A stretch of 10,890 bases of DNA from Psilocybe azurescens (GCA_023853785.1 JAJIRX010000308.1:1-10890), one strand, 5' to 3'; shown: positions 1 to 8,940, numbered from the stretch's first letter. A program made the numbers and translations. Notes: generated from the sequence alone by a model not told the origin.

Positions 1-100
1 GTTAGATACAAACAAAAACGGTAATACTCTTGAAGAATCTCTCCCAGTATATTCTTAATATTATCCTCCCAGCCAGTAAACATTCGTCTCATGTTGGGCC

Positions 101-1624
101 CTCCGCGGCCTCCGACGCTATACAACAGCCGCTGGAACTCACACAGATATCCTTGAGATTGGATCGGACGCCAGCATAGAGATTGGGTCGGATACGAGTG
201 AATCAGGCGGACACGTCCCGGCCTCCGGCGCTCATGCAGACATCGTAGAAATAGAGTCGGACATCAGTCTAGAAGTTGGGACGGACACCGAAATAGGTAT
301 TTATCCTTGTACTGGTCTTGTGCGCAGAAAATAATACTGCCTATCCAGCTAGTAAAAACCGCCCGCGTTAGGAAGGCCGCCGCTACTCTGACATCGCACC
401 TTTCAAATGCCTCCACGTCAAAATTTCTGTTGGAGCCATTAACAGGAGATCATAGCGATGATGACGTCGAGTATGTTGAAAGCATCCATGTTGATCGACG
501 CCCGGGATACAAGCAACGAAAGGATACGAGGCCTCCGCCACCCCATCGCAAAACAAGCGCTCCCAGCCGCCGCCTCGTCGTGGCAAGGCAACTGAAAGGT
601 ACGTTCCAGGTCAAAACATGTATGAAGGTGAAGTGGAGTTGTTTACATGGAATATTAATTGTAGTACTAGTGGAGATAACGAGACAGACCCCGTTCCTCC
701 TGCAAGGACGTCCCGTGGTGGTGTGTACCTTAATGTTAGTACGACAAGATAAATCACATGGTTTTGATTAGAGCTTGAACGGCCACCGCTTGAACATAAA
801 AATCCCAGCTTCCATCAAATCGAAAATGACTCTAACGGTAGAATCCACTCTTCATTAAGTCTAATTAAGCTGATTTACTACCAGATGGAATTCAATTTCA
901 AAACGATTACAGTATATTTACTAAGGCTCTAACACCTGAATCCATTGGTATGTTGTCTCAACCAATAACTATGATTAATCCGACTCTCACTTCATAACTG
1001 CTTTAGAGCCTCGGATAAATGCTGTGGCCGACATGGTTGAAGACACTATAGATAAAGACAGAGCATATGTTGGGAGCACATTATCGAAAACCTTCAGGCC
1101 CAATCGCGGAAGCCCGTTTTGTGCATACAAGGCACGTCAATGTCAGGCGAGACGGCCGCTGCCACCAAGGTCAAGCCGATACCCGGCTCCCGAATCTTGA
1201 TCAAATAGGGATGCCTTCCGCTGTACAAGAGCCATATGTCTTTGTATGTGAAAGATTCAACTTTGTGGTAAAGACATTTACTCAAGATATTCTTTAGCAT
1301 TACACCAGAGAACAACTTCAAGACATACATGAAAACGTGAGGGGAGCCGCCTTGGGCCTCCCTTATGTAGACACTGCCTATGTGTTACAAAACGCGCGGT
1401 ATAATCAATTGCAAATGGAAACGGCACAGGTAGAGATTATGCAGAGGGCATTGGAAGAAGTTACAAAGGCGGCAGATATGCTCACACCTTGGCTTTAAAT
1501 AATTACATTTCAGTTGGTATAACTTGAATACGAGCGGTATCCAAATACACGAAGTGTTAAACTGCGGCGAGCCAATGTTGGCCAAAAATGTGATACAGGT
1601 CATGTGACTCGTCTGCCTAATTGA
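101..1624 (+). pseudogene. Unrecognised multi-exon gene, partial or degenerate
   Basis: I do not recognise this protein. It is a chain of hydrophilic coding segments that switch frame at good fungal introns. Likely introns are 297-352 (GTATTT...CTAG), 721-771, 838-884 (GTAGAA, CTAAT branch, ACCAG), 948-1006 (GTATGT...TTTAG) and 1244-1297 (GTATGT...TTTAG); each restores an open frame in phase. The N-terminal exon holds two tandem 31-residue acidic repeats of the form DIxEIxSDxSxEIGSDT. A later segment is basic and proline-rich (RSQPPPRRGKATERY). The 1298-1495 segment (HYTREQLQDIHENVRGAALG...) looks alpha-helical. Frame breaks with no matching intron occur near 495 and 1197. In-frame TAA codons at 1496 and 1520 separate the last segment (EYERYPNTRSVKLRRANVG) from the rest. 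The start is not visible and may lie left of the window. The next gene begins about 30 bp downstream on the same strand. It is either a decayed gene or one containing indel errors; function unknown. Confidence 0.5.
128..313 (+). repeat. Tandem 93 bp (31-residue) repeat inside a coding exon
   Basis: Two diverged copies begin at 128 and 221, in the same frame. Copy one reads AAGTHTDILEIGSDASIEIG and continues with SDTSE; copy two reads ASGAHADIVEIESDISLEVG and continues with TDTE. The second copy runs into the proposed intron at 297. The repeat is acidic and probably disordered. Because substitutions preserve the amino-acid pattern, this reading frame was probably translated at some stage. Confidence 0.55.
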
Positions 1625-1655
1625 TCAAGTTGAACTTTGCTTCTTAATTTAAACC

Positions 1656-3052
1656 ATGAACATGAAACAAGTACAGCTCATTACACCGCATTCGACCATT
1701 CTGCAACAGACTTCCTTTGATGAGAGGGAAGCCATAGCGCGTCTTAAACTACACTTAATGATGTCTCGCTTACGTACTGCAGTTCGGACTGTAATGACGA
1801 GACCTACAAGCGCCGAAGATCAATTTGCACGAAATCTTACAGACGAACTTGTACGTGATATCAATTGTTATTCTCGCACGCTAATTTGAACTACAGGTCT
1901 TAATACTTGCACATATTGGTCACTGTGCACTTCACGGATATCGTGTATACCCCCCCTTACCTGTTGCGGGAATTCTCTGATGCATGGTTTGAGGAGTTAA
2001 AGAAAGGACCTAAGATTGATCCACTCAAAGTTGATTTTTCCTGGATCCATCAATATGGAATTCAATGCCGACAGCGACCTCGCAATCCTTGGCATGACCA
2101 AAGAACATTCCTATTGGTGGCAAGGTCAGCCAACCGGTCAGGTGGGACCGATTGTGACGGTTGAAGTTATTGAGGGGCATTTTGAAGCATACTACACTGA
2201 GGTATGAGCATGTCGCTTGGCCGTAAGAAATGGTTGAATCAAATAAATTTCCAGCACCTTCGAAGCCATGCGGCTGCTGGTGAAGATACCAGTGATAGCA
2301 TGCTCAAAGATGGTGTACCTGGAATGGCCGAGCGGCGTCCGAATCACACCACCACTGTGGTAGCGGAGCCCGGATGTCCAAACTGTGAACCGATTCGGGA
2401 TGTGTTGAGACATGCCCACGATAAGCTTAATCAAGCCAGGTTTATAATGAATGAATATATTCAGAGCGGCGAGGATGCCAAAGAACAATCTAGCCATGTC
2501 ATTGGGGGATATGGGGCTGCTGTGGAACTCGCCGAGGAACTTGGAGAAGACTTCTACGCACTCCCGGACGCTGCTTTTCCAAAACACCACCGCCTACTTT
2601 ATCCAAAGGTGATTCCACCCGCACCAGATACACATCGCCCCAGAACCTATGTCTGTAATCGTCCAGGAGTATCCTTACCTTCTATAACGGGTTCAGTTAT
2701 TCCGTCAACAGGAAGAGCGGCGGCGACGGCGGCAGCCATGGAACCTGTTGATGTTTCCATGGGAGACAACGTCCCGACGAAGATTCGAGTTCGTGATAGT
2801 GACCATAGTAGTGACACCACAACGTCTGTTCCGGAAGGGTTTACAGATCCTGAATGGTCAGACAGTCAAGATGGCAGCGATCAGGTAGATATCGACATGC
2901 CTTTCAACAATAGTGCAGTCGACCAATCCATTGGTTTACACGCTTGGTGTGCAGATACTGTACTTCAGGGTCCATCAGAAATGGAAGAAGTACATGTAAC
3001 AAACTCGATCACTAGCGGGGAGGAAAAAGAGAGGCGTCGACTGCTTCCATAG
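1656..3052 (+). pseudogene. Unrecognised gene beside the TET/JBP gene, two frame breaks
   Basis: The ATG at 1656 has a favourable AAACC context. Exon one (MNMKQVQLITPHSTILQQTS...) ends at 1850. Intron 1851-1896 has GTACGT, a CTAAT branch and CTACAG. The frame then opens into LILAHIGHCALHGYRVYPP, but a run of seven C near 1950 breaks it before YLLREFSDAWFEELKKGPKI. A second break lies near 2055, after which the frame reads ADSDLAILGMTKEHSYWWQG. Intron 2202-2254 (GTATGA...TTCCAG) joins EGHFEAYYTE to HLRSHAAAGEDTSDSM in phase, so the ATG at 2204 is intronic and not a start. The 266-codon last exon contains a CPNC pair, a helical stretch (DVLRHAHDKLNQARFIMNEY) and an acidic Ser-rich tail, and ends at TAG 3050-3052. 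I see no catalytic motif. The aromatic block with SYWWQG and VGPIVTVEV could be a small beta-rich binding domain, but that is a guess. Confidence 0.55.
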
Positions 3053-3493
3053 CAAGGCCGGAGGCCGATGAGTAGTTTCAAGAGGCGATAAAAATACATG
3101 TATGCAGTAGAAAAGGCAATAATCCAACAGCAGTTTGATTTAAATGAGGTAGTCACTATTATAATAATTGTCCCGGCATCCGACGCACTGCCATTGTATC
3201 AACCACGGCCTCTAAGAAGTCATAATCATGTTCTAATAGACAAAATATCGCTGGTCTGATTCTCACCCTCTTTCCAAACTAGTCTTTCATTTCAATGATA
3301 TTGCCGTGAATTAACCAACTTGGCTAGAAGGAGCCCAACTAAACCAACACTCTTTTCCTCATGTAAAAAGCAATGCAGCATGCAAGGACGGGTGCCGGGA
3401 CATTAAGCGGCATGCCGTAGGACGCGACCGAGTAATGCAATAAAGGTTCCTGGGTTGTGCTTCACATGTAAACCTGACTACTGACATACAGTA
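3053..3493 (+). other. Spacer with short exon-like open stretches
   Basis: No complete gene is visible. Two stretches look coding. The first, 3098-3259, is a 53-codon frame beginning MYAVEKAIIQQQFDLNE. The second, 3363-3431, reads VKSNAACKDGCRDIKRHAVG and ends at a possible donor GTAATG at 3432, with an acceptor ACATACAG ending at 3491 and a CTGAC branch. That 60 bp intron would lead toward the dioxygenase exon but does not land in its frame, so the second stretch may be a broken upstream exon of that gene. The rest is AT-rich with scattered GGCC/CGGC islands. Confidence 0.3.
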
Positions 3494-5028
3494 ATGTGGG
3501 TGCTGGGCAGTGAGGCCATTGAGCGGCGGCCACCTGTGTACACTCACCGTCCGTTTTCCGGCGCATTCAACGCCCGGATGGCTGAGGCCGCACCGCAAGA
3601 AAAAATTGTTATGCGCGTGCTGAAGACATTCATGGTGGGAGCATTCCCACGTGATGATTTGAGATATGTGAATGTAGAAGTTTGAACGCAAGGTTAAAAT
3701 TTGCTATCATCATGCAAAACACTCCAGAACAAGCATCAGGCCTGACATGGGAAGTGGCGCTGTACATTATTCAGAAGTTTGACCTAGCAGTAGCCCGCTC
3801 TGCAGAATACTGTCCCTTTCCTGCAAATTGGGACTTGGAATTTCTGCATGAAGTCAATCTAGCCGTGGAAGTCCTCATCACGGCAACTCGAAACAAAAGT
3901 GTGTCCCCAATATATACGTATAGTTGTTACAAGTTCAATATAATTGCAGGGAACACAAGTTGGGGGGGTAGAAGACTATGTTAAGCAAATGACAACAAAC
4001 TGCACAGGACGCAATTCTCTTGTGGAAAAGAAGTTGAAGAAGAATTTTCCTCCATTGTTCTCTCCGAGTCACTACACGGCTGATCCCCTGCATCATAGCG
4101 GATAAGGACGATAAATGTCTGTTTTGGTATTTGCCAGGAATTTTAACTGATAAGCGGAGGGTGAGTAAACAGGCCGCCGCCCTGATCATGTCGCTGACCG
4201 GCGCCCACTTTACTGTATGTCTGTAGAATCAGGTGTGGGAAGACATGCAACACTTGTCCAAAATCCTTGTTGTAAACAAAGGATCCAAAAGTTGGAGAAC
4301 ATCACCTCGGCATTACAATGACAAGGAAGGCTGGTTGCAGCCTGGAGAAGCGAACCTTTCTCCAGCCTGGTTCCAACAGGGTCATGAGGTCGGTCGCCCG
4401 AATGACATTATATTCTCAATACATAATGCTATTGCACAGAAAACAAATCATTTGGAGGTTTCAAGGAACCTTAGAAATGATGATACAATTATCTGGCTGG
4501 AAAGAATAATTAAATTTCAGGCAATCATTGGTGGGATTCTCAGAATCATTCAACCTTATCTATTTATCGTTGGTATCAACGCCCTTTCGGACTTGGCGCT
4601 TCAAGTGGGAGGAGATTGGTCACAGCGACTACATTCAGCGAATACTTCAAGTTTGGGGGACGCCGTTCAACGTTATAAGTGTCATAAGTAATCGCGACAC
4701 ACCATTTCACTGGGATAACGGATCCGACCATCGTTGGTTCGACATCCTTTCTGCTCTGGGAAATTATCAAAATGGAGTGTTTGAAATCCCAGGAATAGGC
4801 TTACAAGTGAGGTATGACCCAGGGACCATTATTGCTTTACTCGGACGCGTCCTACGACATGGCGCTAAATGCCCCGGCGACCGTGCTTGCGTTGCATTTT
4901 ATATGAGGAAAAGCGTGCTGGGTTATTTGGGTTCATTTCAACCAAGTTGGTCGATTCACGGCGATATCATTGAGGATAAAACCATAGTTTGGGAAGAGGG
5001 TGAAAAATATTTATGGTCTGGTTTATAG
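3494..5028 (+). pseudogene. TET/JBP-family 2OG-Fe(II) dioxygenase, intron-containing, frame-broken
   Basis: TET/JBP proteins are nuclear 2-oxoglutarate- and Fe(II)-dependent dioxygenases. They oxidise 5-methylcytosine (TET) or thymine (JBP) in DNA and are expanded in agaricomycetes. The N-terminal segment ends LRYVNVE at 3679; the next begins QASGLTWEVALYIIQKFDLA. Intron 3901-3949 joins TATRNKS to GTQVGGVEDYVKQ in phase, and intron 4161-4226 (GTGAGT...TGTAG) joins LPGILTDKRR to NQVWEDMQHLSKI. The core includes SPAWFQQGHEVGRP, AIIGGILRIIQPYL and ISVISNRDTPFHWDNGS. Metal and substrate residues are visible: HxD at 4708-4716 (HWD), distal His at 4858-4860 (VLRHG) and distal Arg at 4906-4908 (FYMR). 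The frame breaks near 3727, 4085-4088 (CCCC) and 4605. The last 166 codons are open to TAG 5026-5028. The 5' end is uncertain and could include a segment near 3363. Family call is strong from motif order; substrate is inferred. It is either a decaying copy or an intact gene carrying assembly indels. Confidence 0.82.
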
Positions 5029-5177
5029 AACAAGTGGTTTCTGTCTTTAATTTAACAATTTGGGGGCCTGATATTGACATAATGGACATATTGCGGACGC
5101 CGGAGGAAACATAATTATGAAACCCCAATTTTGATTGAGCGGCCGCCGCAAACTGCGATGGTTATCCTTAATACACT
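5029..5177. other. Short AT-rich spacer after the dioxygenase gene
   Basis: This is probable 3' flank of the dioxygenase gene. It is AT-rich except for two GC islands, one near 5093 (GCGGACGCCGGAGG) and one near 5137 (GAGCGGCCGCCGC). No open frame, RNA gene or clear polyadenylation signal is evident. Confidence 0.3.
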
Positions 5178-5504
5178 GTGAGACTCAGTGAGGTATATAG
5201 AGGAATAATGGATTTCAGAATAAGTCATATCAGAACAAATACTGATGTACGTTATGCAGTCCCGGCGCCTAAAGCGAGTCTCTGGGAGGTAAGGCCATCA
5301 AACGCACTACTGGGACGCACAAATTGAAAGAGACATTATACTTTTATGTTGTTGTTAGCTTGTCGACATTTTCAATACCTGAACTATTGTGCCGGTGTCC
5401 GGCGAAGACATGATATGAGTTCTCAATTTGCAGATCGGGAACCGACTTCAAAATATCTGAACACTGCTCGCCTGTACATCTTTCGTGAGCCCACAAAACA
5501 ATAA
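5178..5504 (+). pseudogene. Two exon-like segments of an unrecognised gene
   Basis: Segment one (5178-5288) reads VRLSEVYRGIMDFRISHIRT and on to APKASLWE, where a strong donor GTAAGG starts at 5289. The acceptor TTGTTAG at 5358 would give a 70 bp intron. Segment two (about 5361-5501) reads CRHFQYLNYCAGVRRRHDMS, then QFADREPTSKYLNTARLYIF, and stops at TAA 5502-5504. The intron does not join the two in phase, so either the intron call or the sequence is off by one base. Both segments are hydrophilic and basic. I do not recognise a domain. Position and strand suggest the same gene set as the dioxygenase. Confidence 0.38.
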
Positions 5505-6150
5505 GTCGTTCATATTAGCGATAGAGAAGATGTTTTCAAAGAGGACGATCTGTAAAGCTGATTAGGAGGAGGAGTCGGGAGCCGGCCATTTGTCCTGTCT
5601 TAGTCGTGTGCATGTATCGCTTCCAATAAACGGGCGTCCGTCAATCCCAAACTGCCACAGGTACAAACATCCAAATTACATGCATCATAAATCACGCCCA
5701 CGTTTAACGTCATTGGCGTCCACAACTTCAACGCTTAACTTCCCTTCACTCTATTATACTTTATGCGGTCTCCCGGCGTTGGTCCCCGTTGGTCTTCGCC
5801 GGGTCGTCTGGACAGTGAATGCGCAAGTGTGTGCACTGCTGCCCCTCTTCATCAGCATTTATAGAACTCTTCATTGGCATGTCATTGTGATCGTCATCGT
5901 GGCCATAGCTGTAGTTTGTAGATGAGCTAGTATAATGCCATGTCACGATATCAAGAACAAGAATGAGGACGGGAATGAGAATGGGAATGAGGTTGCAAAT
6001 GGGATTGTGATTGTGATTCATCAAGTTGCACATTATGTAGAAGGCATAGAATATACATGGAGAGCTGCGGCGGCGGTCCCGTCGCGTTGTTATGCGCTCC
6101 ACTTTATTTGGGAATAATTTTGGAACTATTTCATATTGAGATTCACCCAT
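5505..6150. other. Region open on both strands, coding strand undecided
   Basis: Several overlapping frames are open and I cannot choose securely. On the minus strand, 5761-6150 gives an Asp/His-rich segment (NYSYGHDDDHNDMPMKSS) after an Ile/Leu-rich stretch. A separate minus frame, 5600-5734, reads LNVGVIYDACNLDVCTCGSL and then TDARLLEAIHAHD before TAA. On the plus strand, 5590-5925 is open for 111 codons with a hydrophobic C-terminus. A purine-rich AAGAAYGRGAAYG-like tract at 5953-5995 accounts for part of the openness. The minus frames have the more protein-like composition, but no intron joins them. Confidence 0.25.
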
Positions 6151-6599
6151 GTATACTAAAATATGAGCAACAGACGCGGGCAGACATAGTAGACAACGAC
6201 AATGACGGCGCCCGACATATTCCCGAACTGGATGGCGTCTCGTTTCCGAAAGTTACGGCAGCCTATGGTGTAATCTAAATTTCTGTGGCAACCGCTTTCT
6301 GTTCCATCCTAATTCCCAGATTCTGGATTTCACCTGCGGCACCGATGGCAAATAATTGAAAACCCTCACGGAGCCCGCCCACACAAATTTCTGGGTCATC
6401 CATCACCATACCCACACCGGCTGCCGATATTCAATTTATGACTGTCTTCCGGCATCCGCTGAACATAAAACCAGTTGCTAATTTACAGTTCCAGTGGCGG
6501 CGACTAATGATCAATTCAAGCAGCTCCCCGGTTGCCAATCTTAATTTTGGAGACCAGAACGGCTCCATTATATATATACAGGTTATGGAGCCGCGCTAG
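6151..6599 (+). pseudogene. Exon-like plus-strand segments, unrecognised
   Basis: A plus-strand frame up to 6278 reads ADIVDNDNDGARHIPELDGV and then FPKVTAAYGVI before TAA. From 6285 to 6599 another plus frame is open except for one TGA at 6357-6359. It includes DIQFMTVFRHPLNIKPVANL and NLNFGDQNGSIIYIQVMEPR. The minus strand of 6290-6420 is also open and reads VMDDPEICVGGLREGFQLFA, so strand assignment is not certain. No family is recognised. Confidence 0.3.
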
Positions 6600-6609
6600 G
6601 GCGAGGCAG

Positions 6610-6855
6610 TAAATAGAAGGCGGGACGGCAGCTGCTCAATATTTACATACCGTGGCACCCGTGGTGCTTCAGATGAAGCCCGGCGAGCAAGTCAATGCGG
6701 CCCCGATTCCATCCAATCTCATTCAAATTTCAATTGATTTGCCAAGTGAGCTGCATAACAAATATGTATTGGATATGTAGAGCATTTTAAGATATGCGGA
6801 AGCCGTACTGCACTTCAACACCCTCGTGGCAGAGGCCGTACTAGAAACTGCATAA
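6610..6855 (+). pseudogene. Coherent coding segment with one in-frame TAG
   Basis: The frame reads EGGTAAAQYLHTVAPVVLQM, then KPGEQVNAAPIPSNLIQISI, then DLPSELHNKYVLDM. A TAG follows at 6778-6780, after which the frame continues SILRYAEAVLHFNTLVAEAV and stops at TAA 6853-6855. Composition on both sides of the TAG is protein-like, so the TAG looks like a nonsense change (CAG or another sense codon to TAG) in a formerly longer exon. A different plus frame just upstream (6541-6609) reads ILETRTAPLYIYRLWSRARA and could be the preceding exon. The family is unknown. Confidence 0.4.
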
Positions 6856-7343
6856 ATTGAGGAACCATTTTACCATCTGTTTTACTGCAATCTCTCAAAC
6901 GAGCATTCATGCTAGACAAATGACGAGTACAAATTCTGTTTTATATTTTATTTACCTCAATTGGACCTCCGCCCCTTCCCCCTGCCAATTCTCCCCACAA
7001 TTCATCCTAAATTGGTATACCAGGGATGGTAAAAGTGTCCAGAATGGGATGAAAGTACCCAACAGAAAGTGCATTAGAATGACGGGAGCCGGCGCCAGAT
7101 TTGCTGAAAACCGGCTGCCGAAATCAAAATCGCCCCGCAGGGCGCGAGGGTGTGCTAGGGTGCAGTGTACCAGGGGTGGTGTCCACTTGACACCGTACCT
7201 CACACGACATTGTTGGGCCCTCGCTTGACACCGTGACGAGCACTACATAATTGCCTTTTCGCTGAGTCTCTTTCGGGCCGTGTGACACATCACATCATAA
7301 TTAATTCAAATTCCGTGTGGTACGTAATTAGATCACTGTCCCA
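6856..7343. other. Spacer without a recognised gene; contains a hairpin
   Basis: Open frames on both strands here look like chance. The visible structure is a perfect 6 bp inverted repeat GGTGTC/GACACC at 7178-7194 (5 nt loop) and a direct repeat CTTGACACCGT at 7186-7196 and 7224-7234. The boundary between the intron-rich gene set on the left and the retrotransposon fragment on the right must lie in this stretch. Confidence 0.35.
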
Positions 7344-8198
7344 TGTGCAAATGGTATCTAGTGGAGATGTTGCAGGAGTCTAGCCAAACTTTTGTTCCTT
7401 TCTCAAACGGTTTGAAGTTCAATTTTTGTCGTTCAGCTATCCTTTGTCTTGCAAGTTCGTGGGCAGCTAACGCTTCTTCTCAATCTTTTAGGAGATGTTT
7501 GACTTTTCCTCCACCAATGGGGCTTTGGTGTTCTCGAATGCAAGTGGAATGGCCAACGGAGATGAACCTAAGGTGAGTTTGAATGGGGTTTTGGCCCTTT
7601 TGGAGTGTTTCCTGTTGTTGTGAGTGAATTCCAATGTTCCAATTGACTTGTTCCAATCGGTTGGGTGCGATAAACAGTAGATGGATAGGTAGGCTTCTAT
7701 TTCTTGGTTGAATCGCTCGGTGGTTCCGTCTCCTATTGGATGATAAGCCATAGTTAATTTGGACTTGATTCCCAAGAGTCTCATGAGTTCTTGGAAGACT
7801 TTTGCGGTGAATAGGGGATCTCAGTCGGAGATAATGCTATCTGGGAGTCCAAATCGTTTGAAGAGGTTGTTGAGTAAGAGTTGAGCTGCTCCTTCTGCAT
7901 CAAGTGCCTCTCCCAGTTTCCTTTTTCCAGCAAGGTATTAAAATCACCCCTTAGTAAGCCCATGGTCTACCATGACCATGATTGCATCCACGATTTGTCC
8001 CACACTGTTCTTTACCGGTGGTAAGTCGGTTAGAAATCCATTGAACAGTTTGCAAATGGTCATGTAGAAGTTGGTCCAGCGATTGGCATGAAAGACAGGT
8101 GAGAGGGATTTCTGTTAATCTTGAATTGCTGACAGATTCCACAGCCTTTGATGTATTGTTTTACAAAGGATCGTAGCCCTGGCCACCAGTAATGTGCC
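7344..8198 (-). pseudogene. Ty3/gypsy retrotransposon integrase fragment
   Basis: Integrase inserts retroelement cDNA into host DNA. Read on the minus strand, the fragment starts at HYWWPGLRSFVKQYIKGCGI, which includes the Cys pair of the zinc-binding domain (CGIC, 8132-8143). The HH half of that domain and all of RT and RNase H are missing. The catalytic acids are visible: Asp in MDF (8036-8038), Asp in IISD (7824-7826) and Glu in TERFNQ (7716-7718). The last two are separated by exactly 35 residues, as expected for DD35E. Flanking motifs are conserved (FKRFGLPDSIISD, AYHPIGDGTTERFNQ, EALAAHELARQRIAERQKL, EKGTKVWLD). TGA stops interrupt it at 8060-8062, 7821-7823 and 7480-7482. Frameshifts occur near 8030, 7955, 7900 and 7485. 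The C-terminal end fades after STRYHLHMG. It is a dead fragment on the opposite strand to the genes at left. Confidence 0.9.
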
Positions 8199-8201
8199 TT
8201 T

Positions 8202-8671
8202 TGTTAGAAATAGACAATAATGCACAAATCAGTAGCTATACTGATGAGTAACAATAGAGTCAAATCTCAAATGCGCAACAATGACAAGTATGAGTGAAAA
8301 TAGTAAATTGCTTCTGTAGACTCCAAATCTTGTTCTAGTGTCTTTGTTTCCTCAGACATAGTAGGAATACTGGTCTTTTACATGGCTAAGTGTCTAAAAA
8401 TGGCAAGGCGTGACTAAAGGTGTCCACAATATTGGCGTCAAAACACCAAACCTATAATTACGTGACAAATTATATATCACCGGAACCGTCTCAACTAGGG
8501 ATTCCGGATCAGTAATCAGAATTTGAATAACTTTACTCTACAAAAAGTTATTAACAGAACAGTGTGCAAAAACACCGAAAAGAGCGAATTCTAACTAAGT
8601 GTCCATTTGTACAAGTCCAAATATCAAGTGTAGAACATTAGAAACAAAGTGTTTAATCACAAAAACTAACA
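8202..8671. mobile_element. LTR-like segment, 470 bp, TGTTAG...CTAACA
   Basis: The segment begins TGTTAG directly where the integrase homology stops and ends CTAACA directly before the palindromic repeat block. It therefore has a 6 bp terminal inverted repeat with the TG...CA ends typical of LTRs. It is AT-rich, has no convincing open frame, and contains a TATA-like AATTATATATCA near 8468. The flanking 5-mers (CCTTT left, GGAAC right) do not match, so no target duplication is seen, and integrase coding does not resume on the right. A solo LTR with later rearrangement, or one LTR of an element continuing rightward, would both fit. Confidence 0.42.
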
Positions 8672-8674
8672 GGA

Positions 8675-8917
8675 ACTCCATATGGAGTCCACCAACTCCA
8701 TACAGAAATGGTGGACTCCAGATGGACTCCATCTGGAACATATACAAGTGTTCAAAAATCATCTTTGATAGGTGGAGTTCAAGTGGACTCCAGATGGACT
8801 CCAGGTGGACTTCAAGCTATTCCACTTGAGTCCAACTGGAGGCCAGGTGGAGTCCACCTGAGTCCAAGAGGACTCCAAGAGAGTCCAGGTGGGGTTCAAT
8901 TAGAATCCACCTGGACT
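8675..8917. repeat. Block A of GGACTCC/GGAGTCC palindromic short repeats
   Basis: Dense, irregularly spaced copies of GGACTCC and its complement GGAGTCC are joined by short linkers such as AGAT, ATCT, AGGT and CATATGG. Many neighbours form palindromes, for example ACTCCATATGGAGT near 8676. Open frames here (rich in DSRWTPGGLQ-like units) are by-products of the repeat. A second block of the same family lies at 10330-10690. Confidence 0.8.
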
Positions 8918-8940
8918 GACTTGGTGAATTTTACCAAGTC
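8918..8940. repeat. Palindrome GACTTGGT...ACCAAGTC, copy 1
   Basis: This 23 bp site has perfect 8 bp arms around GAATTTT; the inner bases are also nearly self-complementary. It sits at the right edge of palindromic block A. A related copy lies at 10863-10884. Confidence 0.7.

Noticed and set aside
2204..2254. ATG at 2204 as the start of a 282-codon gene
   Set aside because: It lies inside a good in-phase intron (GTATGA at 2202 to TTCCAG at 2254). The upstream exon ending EAYYTE continues directly into the frame after the intron.
1..7000. KDZ transposase encoded in this window
   Set aside because: No acidic-catalytic core or cysteine-cluster domain of that family could be recognised. The link to KDZ elements rests only on the known association of TET/JBP genes with them.
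7781..8142. Two 60-63 codon minus-strand frames inside the integrase region
   Set aside because: They are out-of-frame shadows between the frameshifts and TGA stops. The frame carrying integrase motifs is different.
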